Of a stretch of DNA of 64,000 nucleotides, positions 1 to 10,967 are shown in pieces. Source of the DNA: Spirodela intermedia (Eukaryota; Streptophyta; Magnoliopsida; Alismatales; Araceae); the NCBI GenBank assembly GCA_902729315.2, contig LR746280.1:1418501-1482500 (forward strand), in the 5' to 3' direction. Within the stretch, counting starts at the first letter, position 1. Each line of letters begins with the position of its first letter. Under the pieces are notes generated by a model. That model searched no databases. It worked only from the letters and a program-made list of their open reading frames with translations, and was not told where the DNA came from. A program made the position numbers and the translations under genes.

Positions 1-543
1 ACGTGTAGGACGCCGACGCCCGCCAGTGCCCAGACGGCCGGAGAATGATGGGGGACCAAAGAGGTCTTCTTCTCTTCCTCCACGCCGGCAGCCATCCTTG
101 TCGATCGATGAGCACTGGGGCCAGCCGGAGGAGGTTCCGGCGATGGCAGCTGAAGACTCTGACTCGTCTACGAGTTCATTGCCCCGCTTTCCACCTTCCG
201 ATCCCCCACCTTCCTTCCCATCCGGAACCTCTTCAAAACTGCTCTGAAAAATCCGCGCATAAGAAACCCGTTTTACTCCAGCGAGGGATGCATTTATATC
301 AAGTTTTGATCACCATTTTAATGGTTCTCCGCTGTGTCAGCGGCGATTTCTTCCATGTATGGCGGCACTAAGACCGTCAGTCAATCGGCTAGCTAAATGT
401 AAACATTCCTTCAGCTGTTACTTTCTTTGGAACAGTGACCTGGTTTTATCCACAAGATGGCGCTTTGATGCCGACCGCGACCGGCAGTACAACTTCGAAG
501 GGAGAGAACTCCGTCAGTGGAGGATTTCACACGCAATCACCAA
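1..543. other. left-edge sequence with no supported gene
   Basis: Short open frames on both strands have no family signature and no consistent splice signals. The 3' part must be the promoter of the LEA_2 gene that starts at 666. A GCCGAC core (drought-response-element-like) lies near 470, but one such core is weak evidence. Confidence 0.4.
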
Positions 544-553
544 CCCTATAAGA
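544..553 (+). promoter_or_regulatory. TATA box of the LEA_2/NHL gene
   Basis: The motif CTATAAGATA lies about 115 bases upstream of the ATG at 666 and is followed by a C/T-rich leader, as expected for a plant core promoter. This is a motif-only call; the transcription start is inferred to be near 575-585. Confidence 0.55.
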
Positions 554-665
554 TAAGAAACTAGTTCCCCCTTCTCCGGCCTGTCCATCTTCCCACCGCA
601 CTTCTTCTCCCCCTTGCCGCGCTGCTCTCACCAGCCCGTCTCCGGCGAAGCAACAGGCCGCTGCC

Positions 666-1316
666 ATGTCGACAGAGAGTATCGCAGCGGTCGTCCCCTA
701 TAACCCCAAGAATGTCGTAGCGGAGGAGGACCCCGTCAAGAGCCACGCGGCGGAGCGGCGCGAGCACCGCCGCAGGCTGCTCCGGCGAGGGGCGTACGGC
801 CTGGTGGCGGTGCTGGTGGTGGCGGCGGTCGTCCTCGTTACGGTGGGCTTGACCGTCTACAAGGTGCGCGAACCGAGGATGAGGATGGACTCCGTTAACC
901 TACAGTGGAAAAACTTGCCGCAGAACGTCATCCTGAGGGTGGCGGCCGTCGCCTTGGTGAAGAACCAGAACGACGTCACCTTCTACTTCCAGCGAAGTTT
1001 GACCTCCGTCTACTGGAACGGCATGGAATTGGCCAACGCCACCGGGCCGAGCGGGAAGACCGGCGCGCGACGAATTTACCGGATGGGGCTGAACCTCGAT
1101 GTGACCTACGACAAATTGGCGGCGTTCCCGACTCTGATCGACCGCCTGAAGGACGGTGTTCTGAAGTTGAACAGCTCCACGACGGTCAACGGGCACGTCA
1201 AGGTGTTCGGGATGTTCCACCACCACGTCGATGTTTTCATCAACTGCACTATCTCCTTGGACCTGTGGAAGGAGACCATCACCGACCAGCTCTGTAACGA
1301 GTCGGTGAGTGTTTAG
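666..1316 (+). CDS. NDR1/HIN1-like (LEA_2 domain) single-pass membrane protein
   Basis: This intronless frame encodes 216 residues. A basic cytosolic segment (about residues 25-41, Arg-rich) precedes one hydrophobic helix at about 43-66 (GLVAVLVVAAVVLVTVGL), then an LEA_2-like beta-sandwich to about residue 205. NHL family proteins have this layout: a short cytosolic N-terminus, one membrane helix and an extracellular LEA_2 domain, usually at the plasma membrane and linked to defence or drought responses. Possible N-glycosylation sites (NAT, NSS, NCT, NES) lie on the extracellular side. The length is normal for the family. It converges tail-to-tail with the PPR gene at 1781. Membership of the LEA_2/NHL superfamily is firm; the exact orthologue is not known. 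Confidence 0.85.
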   Translation: MSTESIAAVVPYNPKNVVAEEDPVKSHAAERREHRRRLLRRGAYGLVAVLVVAAVVLVTVGLTVYKVREPRMRMDSVNLQWKNLPQNVILRVAAVALVKNQNDVTFYFQRSLTSVYWNGMELANATGPSGKTGARRIYRMGLNLDVTYDKLAAFPTLIDRLKDGVLKLNSSTTVNGHVKVFGMFHHHVDVFINCTISLDLWKETITDQLCNESVSV

Positions 1317-1780
1317 GCGGTGGGTCTCCTTCAGAAATCCTCCCTCCGAGATAGAAACATCATACAGAGAAGAAGAAATAGGTGGGGCAGAACGTTGCTG
1401 CATCTGTACTTTCTTGTTTTTTTCTCCTTAATGAGCAGCGGGGTCTCTGAGAGAAAATCAGCCAATGACTGATCTCCACGGAGATCTCTATTTTAGATGT
1501 CATAGAAAAAAAAAATGAATAGACAAATGAAGAAGAACAAGAAAGTGGGCTACAACGTTGCCAACTCTCCATATTTTCCTTTACATAGAAGCAGATTTGA
1601 AAGCTAATCTACCCAAATTAATCCAAAATTTTGCTACATGATTGGGGATCATTGGATTTCTGAGCATGTTTAGCATAGTCGACCTGCGAGTGAGATCCAT
1701 TCGACAAGCAACAGCGAGGTGCAATATAGACACGGGGCTCCTTGGGCAAAAGATTCAAGAACAGTTGTCTCTGATGAGCT
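1317..1780. other. convergent 3' spacer between the LEA_2 and PPR genes
   Basis: This 464-base AT-rich stretch lies between two convergent genes and must hold both 3' UTRs. Poly(A)-signal-like A-rich stretches occur near 1505-1520. No coding signal is seen. Confidence 0.6.
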
Positions 1781-3838
1781 CTACCCTCCCATGAGCAGAC
1801 TGAAACCAGGGTTCTTCTCCAAGCCCACAGCCCTCATTAGCCACAGAATGCTATTAGCATCTTCTCTTCTCCCTGCTGATATATAAATATTGGCGAGAAT
1901 GATGTAGTTAGCGGCATTCTGGGGCTCCAAGTAGAAGAGATGCTTGGCGGCCGCCTCCCCAATGACCCAATTACCGCTCACTGAACAGCCATTCAACAAA
2001 TTTCCCCACAAGAGGCAGCTAGCAGATACCTCTGCAGGGCCTCTTTTAATGAAATCGAAGGCCTCGGACAGGTACCCCAATCGACTGAGAAGGTCAACCA
2101 TGCATGCATAATGCTCCAACCAGGGCTCCAGCCCGTGATCCTCTTTCATACACTTGAACAGCTCTCGAGCCTCGTCGATGTACCCTCCACAGCTGCAAGC
2201 CGATAAAACAGAGACGAAGGTGATGTGGTTTGGCTTCGTGCCCGACTCCTTCATCAGCCCGAAGAGATTGAGGACCTCGTCGACACCTCCATTCTGGGCA
2301 TAAGCCTTCATCATTGAGCTCCATGTGACCACATCTTTATCTGCAATCCCATCAAAGACCTTATATGAATCTTCAACATTTCCACATTGAGAGTACATGT
2401 CTATGAGGGAATTGGAAATGGGCCTCTCCTTGAAAAACCCTCTCCTTAGAACATGAGCATGGACCATCATCCCCATGCTCAGGAATGGGATCAAAGAGGC
2501 AATGGCTATCAGCGTCAAGAGGGTGACACTGTTGGGAACAACCCCCCTTCTCTGCATCTCCACTGAAGATCCCGATGCCTTTCGGAGGTTGCCCGCCTCG
2601 GCGCATCCCCTGATCAGGGCATTCCACGCAATAACATCCTTCATAATCATCACATTTTCGTTCATGACATCAAATGCGATGTCGACCCTCCCACACTTTG
2701 CGTACATGAATATAAGAGCCGTGCCAAGCTGGGCATCTAGCTCGAATCTGTTCCTCAAGAATTCTGCCTCTACGTGGTTTCCTTGATGCCAGTCTCCGAG
2801 GTCTGCACAAGCGTGGAGCACATTAAGCAGGATGGGTCTAGTGGACGAGAATTGAGTGCTTGAGACCATGTGGCGGAAAAGCTTGAGAGAATCATGGGGT
2901 CTCCGATGGTGGAGGTAACCTCCGATCATTGTGCTCCAAGAGACTGGATCTTTCAACGTCATCTTCTCGAACAGTAGAGATGCAGAATCGAGGCAATTGC
3001 ACTTTATGTACATCTCCATGAGAGCATTGGAGATGAAGATATCGGAACTATACCCCAACCTTATGGCGTGCCCGTGGAAGGTCTGCCCGTGCTCGAGGGA
3101 TTCTGTTCTGCCGCATAATGATAACAAGGTCACCAACGTAGCCTGAGATGGAGCAACCCCATTATCGGCCTTCATGGCTTTGAATAAGTTAATGGCGTCA
3201 GGGAGGGATCTACTTAGGGCATAACCAGAGATCATGGCGTTCCAAGAGACGACATCTCTAACAGTCATTTTCTCGAACAACTTTCGTGCGGCGACGATGT
3301 CTCCCGAGCGGCTGTACATGTCGAGCAGAGACGTCGAAACGAGGAGATCGGATTCGAGCCCTCGACTGCGGACGCACTCGGCAAGGTGAAAACCAAACTC
3401 GAAATCCCTGGTGTCGATGGACGCTTTGATGGCGAGATGGAAAGTGGCGCTGTCCGGCCCACAACCAGGAAATCCGGTCGTCATCTCGCTGAAGACGCCA
3501 AGGACAAGATCCGGTCGACCATTCCGGAGGCACTCCCTCATCAGGACATTCCATATGAGGGCCTTTGTGGGCGGCGGATACAGAGAGTAGAAGACCCCGC
3601 AGGCGGCCCCCAAGTCGCGGAACGAGGAGTACTTGCCGATTAGGAGGCCGCAGAGATAGAGGTTGTGGCGGAGCCCGGATGAGACAATGCGGGCATGAAG
3701 CTGCCGGAGACGTCTTGCGGAAGAGCAGCCTGTAGCTATGGCGCTGGCGAGGGATTCTTTGAGCTCTTGCCACCCCGATTGAGGAATCTGCGTCGTGCTG
3801 CCGAAGATGGAGAGGAGCGGAGGGTGGCGCGACCTCAT
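1781..3838 (-). CDS. PLS-class pentatricopeptide repeat protein ending at the E motif
   Basis: This intronless frame gives 685 residues from the first true ATG at 3838; the open frame reaches 3853 but begins there with TTG. Tandem PPR motifs run through most of the protein, with hallmark stretches such as VVSWNAMISGYA, DVVTWSSMMKAYAQNG and HYACMVDLLSRLGYL. It ends in an E-type region (LLWGNLLNGC, then a helix pair) and stops at GFSLLMGG, with no E+ or DYW domain. PLS PPR proteins bind organellar RNA, mostly as C-to-U editing specificity factors in mitochondria or plastids. An E-class member lacking the deaminase would need a partner that supplies DYW activity. The N-terminus is basic and Ser-rich, fitting an organelle-targeting peptide. 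Confidence 0.85.
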   Translation of the reverse strand: MRSRHPPLLSIFGSTTQIPQSGWQELKESLASAIATGCSSARRLRQLHARIVSSGLRHNLYLCGLLIGKYSSFRDLGAACGVFYSLYPPPTKALIWNVLMRECLRNGRPDLVLGVFSEMTTGFPGCGPDSATFHLAIKASIDTRDFEFGFHLAECVRSRGLESDLLVSTSLLDMYSRSGDIVAARKLFEKMTVRDVVSWNAMISGYALSRSLPDAINLFKAMKADNGVAPSQATLVTLLSLCGRTESLEHGQTFHGHAIRLGYSSDIFISNALMEMYIKCNCLDSASLLFEKMTLKDPVSWSTMIGGYLHHRRPHDSLKLFRHMVSSTQFSSTRPILLNVLHACADLGDWHQGNHVEAEFLRNRFELDAQLGTALIFMYAKCGRVDIAFDVMNENVMIMKDVIAWNALIRGCAEAGNLRKASGSSVEMQRRGVVPNSVTLLTLIAIASLIPFLSMGMMVHAHVLRRGFFKERPISNSLIDMYSQCGNVEDSYKVFDGIADKDVVTWSSMMKAYAQNGGVDEVLNLFGLMKESGTKPNHITFVSVLSACSCGGYIDEARELFKCMKEDHGLEPWLEHYACMVDLLSRLGYLSEAFDFIKRGPAEVSASCLLWGNLLNGCSVSGNWVIGEAAAKHLFYLEPQNAANYIILANIYISAGRREDANSILWLMRAVGLEKNPGFSLLMGG

Positions 3839-4678
3839 GAGACGAACGACCAAACGGGTGCTCCAGCATCCATCTGGGACCTTACGCAGAACCTCGAAGA
3901 ACAGATGATCCGAGTGAGGGAAGATCTCCCCTCGGGCATCGATCTTCCCTGACGAAGAACCTTGTTCTGCTAAGGAGCAAGCTGGGGGGGTGCGGGTAAG
4001 GAACTACCGTAATCTTGGACGTCGCACTTGCATGTATCTCCCTCAAAGACAAGTTACTCTTACATGACACTGTAAAGTTATTTTTTATATGTTCCCCCTA
4101 GAAAAATACTTTTTGTTATTGTTCAAAGGCCTAAAAAATTGGAACAATACGCGGCTTGGGCCGTTGAAAACTAGGCCCGCTGTTCATGGCCAAATGACGA
4201 TAAGGCCCATGATTCAACAAAAGCCCAGAAAAAACCCAAATAACAAACCCTTGGGTGAACTCACATGATATCCAGATCCATTCTAGAGAGAGAGAGAGAG
4301 AGATAGAGATGGGTTGAGAAATGAGTGATTGAGATTGTGCCGGGCCCATGTTACCGACTTTCATGGGTTGTGGAGTCACACGCCCATCAACACACTCAAC
4401 AATAAGCACAGAAGTCAACTCTGAAGAACAGGAAGAACAACAAAACAGCCCTCTGGGGCTTCTCCTAAATCTTTCAACTGCTAAACTGCTCGAGATAATC
4501 ACAGAAGGTCCTTTTTTTTTTTATGAGCCCAGAAAGCAAAAATCACGATAACCACCAGCCTCAGTTACAGGAGCTTCAATCGATCTTAAGCCACCTCCAG
4601 TCGCAGCGATTCCACCAAACGGGATCCAACGGCTTCTGGGGGATGCTGAGGATCGAAGCTGTAGCAGTGGATACTCAT
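3839..4678. other. PPR upstream region and bL25 3' end, with GGCCCA motifs and a short GA tract
   Basis: The 3839-4130 part is the presumed promoter and 5' UTR of the minus-strand PPR gene. Between about 4150 and 4350 there are several GGCCCA/TGGGCC-type motifs (for example at 4203-4208) and a (GA)n run near 4287-4303. The motif is typical of promoters of housekeeping and organelle-biogenesis genes. The 4503-4678 part is probably the 3' UTR of the bL25 gene. Confidence 0.45.
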
Positions 4679-7600
4679 TCACTTGGATTTCCTCTGCTCC
4701 GAGACTCTCGCTCCAATGATGTTACAGATGGGTTCGTCGGGGGATCGGAGGAGCTTGAGAGCCGGGTGGACCTTGAGGTCCTTGGCCAGCAGCTTCTGCC
4801 CGGCTTCCAGCTCGCTCAGATCAACGTCGATGAAGGGAGGGACGATGTCGGCAGGGCAGAGATACTTCATCGTCCTCTTTATGGTGTTCAATCGCCCTCC
4901 TGGAACATTAAGGATCGGAGAACCAGGTCGAATCAGTTCCCAGTGAAGACAGTCGATGTATGGGCGATGGATGTTTCAGAAGAAAAGATAGAGCTTTTGA
5001 TAAGATAGAACCAGCCTGTAGCTGCCATCAGACTATCCAAATCAATGGAAAAATAACTATGGCCATAACCATACAACATAGGCTGTAACAACCATGAGAC
5101 CTATTTGCATCTTCCAAAATGGGATTTTTCTAGCAAATATCATACATCTAGAAACGCTAAATCACTCGAGAGAATTTGCATGAGAAGCAAACGATCCAGG
5201 ATCAAGGCTGATGTAATGCAGTCGCGGATCTGATTGAATAAACGAGTGAAGTGAAGAAGGAGATCACGCATCAGTCCAGCAGAGACCAAAAGGGAATGGT
5301 CGTCTTAGAAGGCGATGATAGATACTCCAGTGGACAATGTGGACAATGCATGATCCTGGAGTCAACGCGTGTGATCTCACATCTGTAATGCGGTGAATGT
5401 CATAGAACATGATGGAAAATTTGTCGAGAGAAATTCAAACAATGTTTGGTTCTGTCTGAGAGATGAGCGCAGGAAAAAAATAAAAATGCAGCACTGAATC
5501 TTGCATCAACAAATCAGCTCAACTCACATTGCAATTTTGTAGACGAAGATGGAAATTAAATATGGTTAGTACCTTTTCTCAAACCAGGGCACGCATCATC
5601 CCCTCTATATACGAGAGGAACATCAATCTTCAGTAATGCATGAGAAGGAGCTCGCATGAATGTGACATTCAAGGGTGCATCAGTTCCCGAATGCAGATGC
5701 AGCTGCAGTATAAAATGGCACGTTTCAGAACAATAAATGACTAATCTATAATTACTATGATTATATATTCAATAATAATAAGCCGATATTGGCGGGAGCG
5801 AAAGAGCAGTCGAAAAGCAAGTCACATAAGCATAATATTCAACCCTTGACTACTTTTATTTCATATCATCGTTACTATGAGAAAATTGCAGTTCCATAAA
5901 CACAGATTTAGATCGATAAAAAAGGCAATAAAGAATATCCCGCGGAAATTAAAGCAAAATAAATTTTACCTTTCAAATATAAACAATTGAAATGGATAAA
6001 GGTTTTTTTGAAAGGCAGAGTATATAAAGCTTATGACCAACTAAACCTATACAACTGATTTGATATCATGAAACCGATCAAGGAATCCCCACCACATTTT
6101 TAGAAGGCTTCCATCACTCTGATGAATTAAAGAGAGAAAATTATTATGTAATCAAGACAAAGAAACCACGACCTTTTGAGAGTAAACCCAAAACAATGTC
6201 TCACTTTTTTCACACATTAGATTTCCGGGATGTGGAATTCATAAGTAATTCAAAGTGTTTTCTAGCAAACACCAATGACAGCTTAGAGACTGCCAGAAAT
6301 GCCTGAAGAAACAGAATAGGGCAAAGCTCTAACCTAAAACACCTAAAGGACGACGCAAAATTCAATATTCCTTCATTAACAGAGGTACTATGAAAGAGGA
6401 AGGCAAGGAGATTAGAGAAATATTGAAAAACACGAGATAATATCCACATGTAGCATACTTTCACTATTTGTGAAGTTCCTTCCCCTTCGTGTGATTCCTT
6501 TTCTAAAACTTTATTGGATAGAAGGTGAGAATTATTGCCCTTCAAAGAGGATCCTGAGGAAACCTCATTTAGCATTGATAATATATACATACGTTGCAGC
6601 TGCAACTCGCAGACCAGTCTTAACGCAGAAGAGCCAAAATATGCTCCCCAGAAACAAGTAATTAGTCATTCGTCACTTCCATACACATGATGAAGAAGAA
6701 AGTCGCCACCATGAAGCATTCTCACTCTGGTCGCATCATGCATAGTAATTTCAAAAGATTCTAGGCTGCTTCCTCTCTATACACATGTCATAGTTTCATT
6801 TTTCTTGATATAGTTTGATCATCGACAATGCCAATCGATACAATGCTATTATCCTCATTTTTCGTCATCAAGATCCAAAATCTCAGTGCACAAAGACTCA
6901 AGCGTGGGCATAGGAACAACACACAAGGTTGGCCCAAGAAGCTCATAGTTTAATTGGTAAAGAACAAATCTACACAGATTCTGCGTCTCTGTATTGCAAC
7001 ATGGCCGTGGACGCTGCGACAAGACATCCGTATAATCATCAGAATAAATAAAGTGGGGAGAGAGTCAGGGTTGATCGCATTCCAGACCAAAAAGGTCACA
7101 CTCGTATTTTTTCTAGCATTAGTAGAGAACAAGGCGCATCGATTCCGTACGCAAACCCACAGCGGACGAGGGATGAAATAACTGGGAATCAGGTAAGCAG
7201 CTTTTCTCCGAGTAAGAATGGCATGAGAAACCATATCTGTCAATTCTTAATGAGCTTTAAGCTACCAATGTAACATCGTAAGCGTCTATGTACCTTTCGA
7301 GGCAGGACACGGACTTTCTCAATGACCTCTCCCGAGTCGTCGAACTCCGACCTCACCTCCAGATTGAACAGCCTGGACAGGAAGAAATGGTACCCAAGGT
7401 GATCAACGAGCTTCCGGATCTGCTTCGACTGCACGGAGATGAGGCGCTTGTTACCGCCCTCCTGCCCATTTTCCTGCTCGAAAACGATGCTTGGCACGCG
7501 CCACCCTTTCCTCTCTTTGGCCGATATTATCTTCCCAGACTTAGCTCTGGGGACGCCGATTATAGTCTCGTCGTGCTTGGGATCAGGCCTAGGAAAGCCT

Positions 7601-7746
7601 TCCAGATAATCGAGGGGCCCCTCGAAGATCTCCGGTGGGGCAGCCGCGACGGCGGCGGCGGCGGCTTGGCCGAGCGGCCTGATGTGCAACCGGAAGACCG
7701 TTCCGAGAGCTCCGACAGTCCCCGGCGCGCGATGTCGGAGCAACAT
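4679..7746 (-). CDS. organellar ribosomal protein bL25 (three exons)
   Basis: Minus-strand exons are 7746-7294, 5702-5573 and 4899-4679 (phases 0, then 1), giving 267 residues. The first exon carries an Ala/Arg-rich presequence (LGQAAAAAVAAAPPEIFEG) and then the L25 domain (SKQIRKLVDHLGYHFFL). The second encodes NVTFMRAPSHALLKIDVPLV and GDDACPGLRK. The third encodes KYLCPADIVPPFIDVDLSEL and DLKVHPALKLL, the conserved C-terminal (TL5-like) beta domain. All borders are GT-AG in the spliced frame, and the join K-G-G-R-L-N restores the family sequence. bL25 binds 5S rRNA in the large subunit; plant nuclear copies are mostly mitochondrial. The 1.6-kb first intron holds no other gene. Confidence 0.87.
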
Positions 7747-8330
7747 CAGTGCGATTACGATCGGAGGGGGAGGAACGACGGAGAGACGCCCTTCTCTCCC
7801 CTCCCTCGGAGATCCTCCGTCTGCCCGGCGACGATGTGGATGGTTCGAGGGGAACTACGGGCGTCGCCGCCTGCAGGGAACTACAAAAACCTGAAGAGGG
7901 TTCTGCCCGCTGAGGAGTATGGAATCCATTCTGGGAATGCACATCCACTATTCATTCCGACACTTCCAAGCCCACAAAGTGCAGCCCCCTTTGTTGCTAA
8001 AACTGACAATATTCAGAACTGGAATGGGAAAAAAAATACATGAAAATGGTTGTAATGATTTTCACATATATAATATGTATAAATGATCGTAATTAATTAC
8101 AATTTAAATGTATAAAATTTCACGAAAAAATATAAACTGAAATAATTCACGATAATTATGAATAAAAAATGAAAATAAATTTAATTTCCCCATAAATTAT
8201 ATGAAAAAATACTGCATTTATTTTAAATTTAAATATATTAAATGTCATTAAAATTTCCCAAACTTGTAATGTTTATGTATAAATACTAAACACAAAGCCT
8301 GTTCTCTCTCCTCTCAATCATTCTCCATCC

Positions 8331-8361
<31 letters not shown>

Positions 8362-8708
8362 TAGACATACAGAAGAGAGGAGAACCGAAGTGACGTGTCA
8401 TCCAACGTAGGAGAGGAGTGATGTAATGGTAGTCTGGCCCGATGACACTGACAATCTTCAAAATGGGCCGATTCTTAACTTAAAACTCTCTGGCCTAAGA
8501 AAATGAAGTCAAGTTTCTAATAGTCTTTGTTATATGGGCCTCTGGTTGACCCGCCCAATAACTCCCACGGTGTGACGCATCCGGTCGTTCGGGTTTTCGC
8601 CGTTCATAAGTTTATTTACACGGACTAATCGCAAGAAAAACATGATTTTTGAAGTCATCTTTTCAAAAATGGACGTCGACTCGAGAGAAAATTTACATCT
8701 TAGCTGCT
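7747..8708. other. bL25 promoter and AT-rich spacer
   Basis: The GC-rich 7747-7960 stretch is the likely 5' UTR and core promoter of bL25. From about 8040 to 8290 the sequence is very AT-rich, followed by a CT-rich run at about 8331-8360 and an ACGTGTCATCC motif near 8394. The 8500-8708 part is the likely 3' UTR of the LRR gene. Open frames here have no family signature. Confidence 0.5.
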
Positions 8709-10106
8709 TCACAGATGGCCTCCTCGGGGGGGCCCTGAAGCTGGGTCGGCCGCCATGGATGCCGCCGCCGGCGCCGGAGCGGCCGTCGGCAGCGCCGCCG
8801 TCGTGATGGCGCAAGGAGGGACTCCGGGGAGGTAGGAGGCCTCGGCAGCCGGCTCCGCCCCGTTCCCGGCGGGGTAGCAGAGGCCCTTGTTGTTGGCGGC
8901 CCTGAGCTTCGTCCCCATCCTCCACAAAACTCGCCTGGGGAACGGAAGGGGCCCGGTCAACTGGTTATCATTGACTCTCAGCTCGCTGAGGTTCACCAGA
9001 TGCTTGAAGGTCTCCGGGACGGACCCGTTGAAGCCGTTGCCGTCGAGGTGGAGCACCCGGAGGCCGCGGAGCAGCCCGATGGACGCCGGGATGGCGCCCC
9101 GCAGGCCCATGTCCGAGAGGATTAGTGCGGTCAGCCCCGCCAGGCCTTGGAAAGCGCCGCCGGGGAGGGCCCCCGGGCCCATGTCGTTGCCGGAGAGGAC
9201 GAGAGTCCTCAGAGAGGTCAACTTAGAGAGGGAGGCGGGCAGAGGCCCGGAGAGGAGATTGTGGCTGAGGTCGAGCAGTATAAGCTCTCCCAGCCCGGCG
9301 AGGGAGCTCGGGATTGCACCGGCGAGGCGGTTCCCGCTGAGGTCAAGCTTGAAAAGGGCGCGGCAGGCGCCGAGCGAGGGGGGGATGGGGCCCCGCAAGG
9401 AGTTGCCGCTGAGGTCGAGGACTTTCAGGGAGGGGGAGCTGAAGCGGGGGAGGGGACCCGTGAGTTTGTTCCCGCTCAGGTCGAGCAGCCCGAGGCGGGG
9501 GAGGGCGTCCGCAAGGGAGGGCGGGACGGAGGAGCGGAGGGCGTTGCCGTGGAGGTCGAGGACTCTCAAGGAGGTGAGGTTGGCGAGCTCGGGGGGGATC
9601 GGCCCGACGTGGCCGTTCTCGCGGAGGACGAGGGTGCGGAGGGTGGCGCCGAGGCGGCCGAGGAAGGGCGGGATGGGGGTGGGGTTGGCGGGGGAAGAGC
9701 ACTGATAGAAGAAGAGGCTGCGGAGGTGGGGAAGCCTGGCGAGGGCGGGGGAGAGGGAGGAGGAGCGGCGGTCGCAGACGGGGAAGGCGGTGTCGGCAGA
9801 AAGGGCGCCGAAGGAGAGGGAGACGACGTGGTAGACTTCGTCGCGGTCGGGCATGCACTCGATGCCATGCCAGCGGCCGCGGCACACGTCGGGGATAGCG
9901 GAGGCCCAGGCGTTCCCGGTGGCGGCCATGATCTCGTACACCGCCTGCTGCTCTGCGTGGTCGGTGCGGGCGCGTGGGGAGAAGCCCGTCTGGGGGGCAT
10001 CCACCAGCGGCGAGGTGGAGTCAGAAGTGACGACGATGAACTCTGACCCGCCGGCCACCGCCCAGGCGGAGACCACTGCCAAGGCCGCGGCCAGGAGGGT
10101 CCTCAT
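8709..10106 (-). CDS. secreted leucine-rich-repeat protein, PII-2/receptor-like type without kinase
   Basis: This intronless frame gives 465 residues from the ATG at 10106; the open frame reaches 10112 with a TTG. A signal peptide (MRTLLAAALAVVSAWAVAGG) leads into a capping region with W and paired Cys (CRGRWHGIEC). Next come about ten plant-type LRRs (LDLSGNKLTGPLP, LDLSGNSLRGPIPPSL) and a closing cap with one Cys (NKGLCYP). The Ala/Pro-rich C-terminus has no clear membrane helix and there is no kinase. The layout resembles Piriformospora indica-insensitive protein 2 and related apoplastic LRR receptor-like proteins. A role in cell-surface recognition is inferred. The coding sequence is markedly GC-rich, with strong third-position G/C. 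Confidence 0.85.
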   Translation of the reverse strand: MRTLLAAALAVVSAWAVAGGSEFIVVTSDSTSPLVDAPQTGFSPRARTDHAEQQAVYEIMAATGNAWASAIPDVCRGRWHGIECMPDRDEVYHVVSLSFGALSADTAFPVCDRRSSSLSPALARLPHLRSLFFYQCSSPANPTPIPPFLGRLGATLRTLVLRENGHVGPIPPELANLTSLRVLDLHGNALRSSVPPSLADALPRLGLLDLSGNKLTGPLPRFSSPSLKVLDLSGNSLRGPIPPSLGACRALFKLDLSGNRLAGAIPSSLAGLGELILLDLSHNLLSGPLPASLSKLTSLRTLVLSGNDMGPGALPGGAFQGLAGLTALILSDMGLRGAIPASIGLLRGLRVLHLDGNGFNGSVPETFKHLVNLSELRVNDNQLTGPLPFPRRVLWRMGTKLRAANNKGLCYPAGNGAEPAAEASYLPGVPPCAITTAALPTAAPAPAAASMAADPASGPPRGGHL

Positions 10107-10967
10107 TTCCAAGGGATGACGGTGTGTGGGGGCGGCGGCGGCAGGGGCCCGAGTTTAAGTAGAGGGTAGCGCCGCCGTGGAGGGGAACTAACTGCGGTCA
10201 CGGGAATGCGGAGGAGGCGGAGTTAATGATGCTCACCATTAATGGCTTCACGGGAAGCGACGGCAGACGAATGTACCCATTCCTGCAACTGTTAATAATG
10301 GCCCCCGCATCAGAGAGCAGAGTGAGAGAGAGAGTTGCGCGTTTGTCTTCGGATGATGATGAATGACGTAAATTGGGTTACTTTTCCTTCTGGGCTCTGC
10401 AGTGGGGGATCAGGCCCGGTGAAAATTGGGCCGGCCCGGGATACCGAACTGGTAACAGGCCGGCCCATCAGCAATCAAAACCTCGAAATCGAACCTAAGA
10501 AATGAAAACCCCAGATGGTCGAAAATCTTCCCAGAACAATAAAAGACGGGCGATCTAGAAATCAGGTGGAACGGTGGAAAAGAGACCTTCAAAGCTCACG
10601 CATCGGCAGTCTGATGGATGGAGACGATTAGATCACTGACACTGCGACTGCGACCCGGACGATGTCGCCTCATCAAAGAGTAAAAGAGGGGCAGAAGCAA
10701 TGAACATATAGGTTGTGGGAGTAAATTAAACTGCAAGAGGGGTTTCGTGCATGTCTGTTTGCGACGACGATAAAGACTGTGCATATATCACAAGAAGCTG
10801 GAGAAGCTCCTTTTAGATAGATAGGCCATCATCACCCAACTTTGAACAAGAGAATACAATAGAAAGTGATACAACCAGCAATCATCTGAGAGTCACAGTA
10901 CCGATTGGGGAAGCGCATCCAGCCGGCGAAAATAAGAACAAGTGTGACCACAGTGCGTTCTTATTGT
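10107..10967. other. LRR gene promoter and reticulon 3' region
   Basis: The 10107-10400 part is the promoter of the minus-strand LRR gene. The 10397-10470 part has several GGGCC/GGCCC motifs. The 10800-10967 part is the presumed 3' UTR of the reticulon gene. No supported gene lies here. Confidence 0.45.

Noticed and set aside
4900-4980. Open frame continuing upstream of bL25 exon 3 as extra coding sequence
   Set aside because: It soon meets a stop and lacks a usable acceptor; joining at the acceptor 4900-4902 restores the conserved family sequence exactly.
9147-10046. 299-codon plus-strand open frame opposite the LRR gene
   Set aside because: Gly/Glu/Ala-rich low-complexity antisense frame created by strong G/C third-position bias in the LRR coding sequence.
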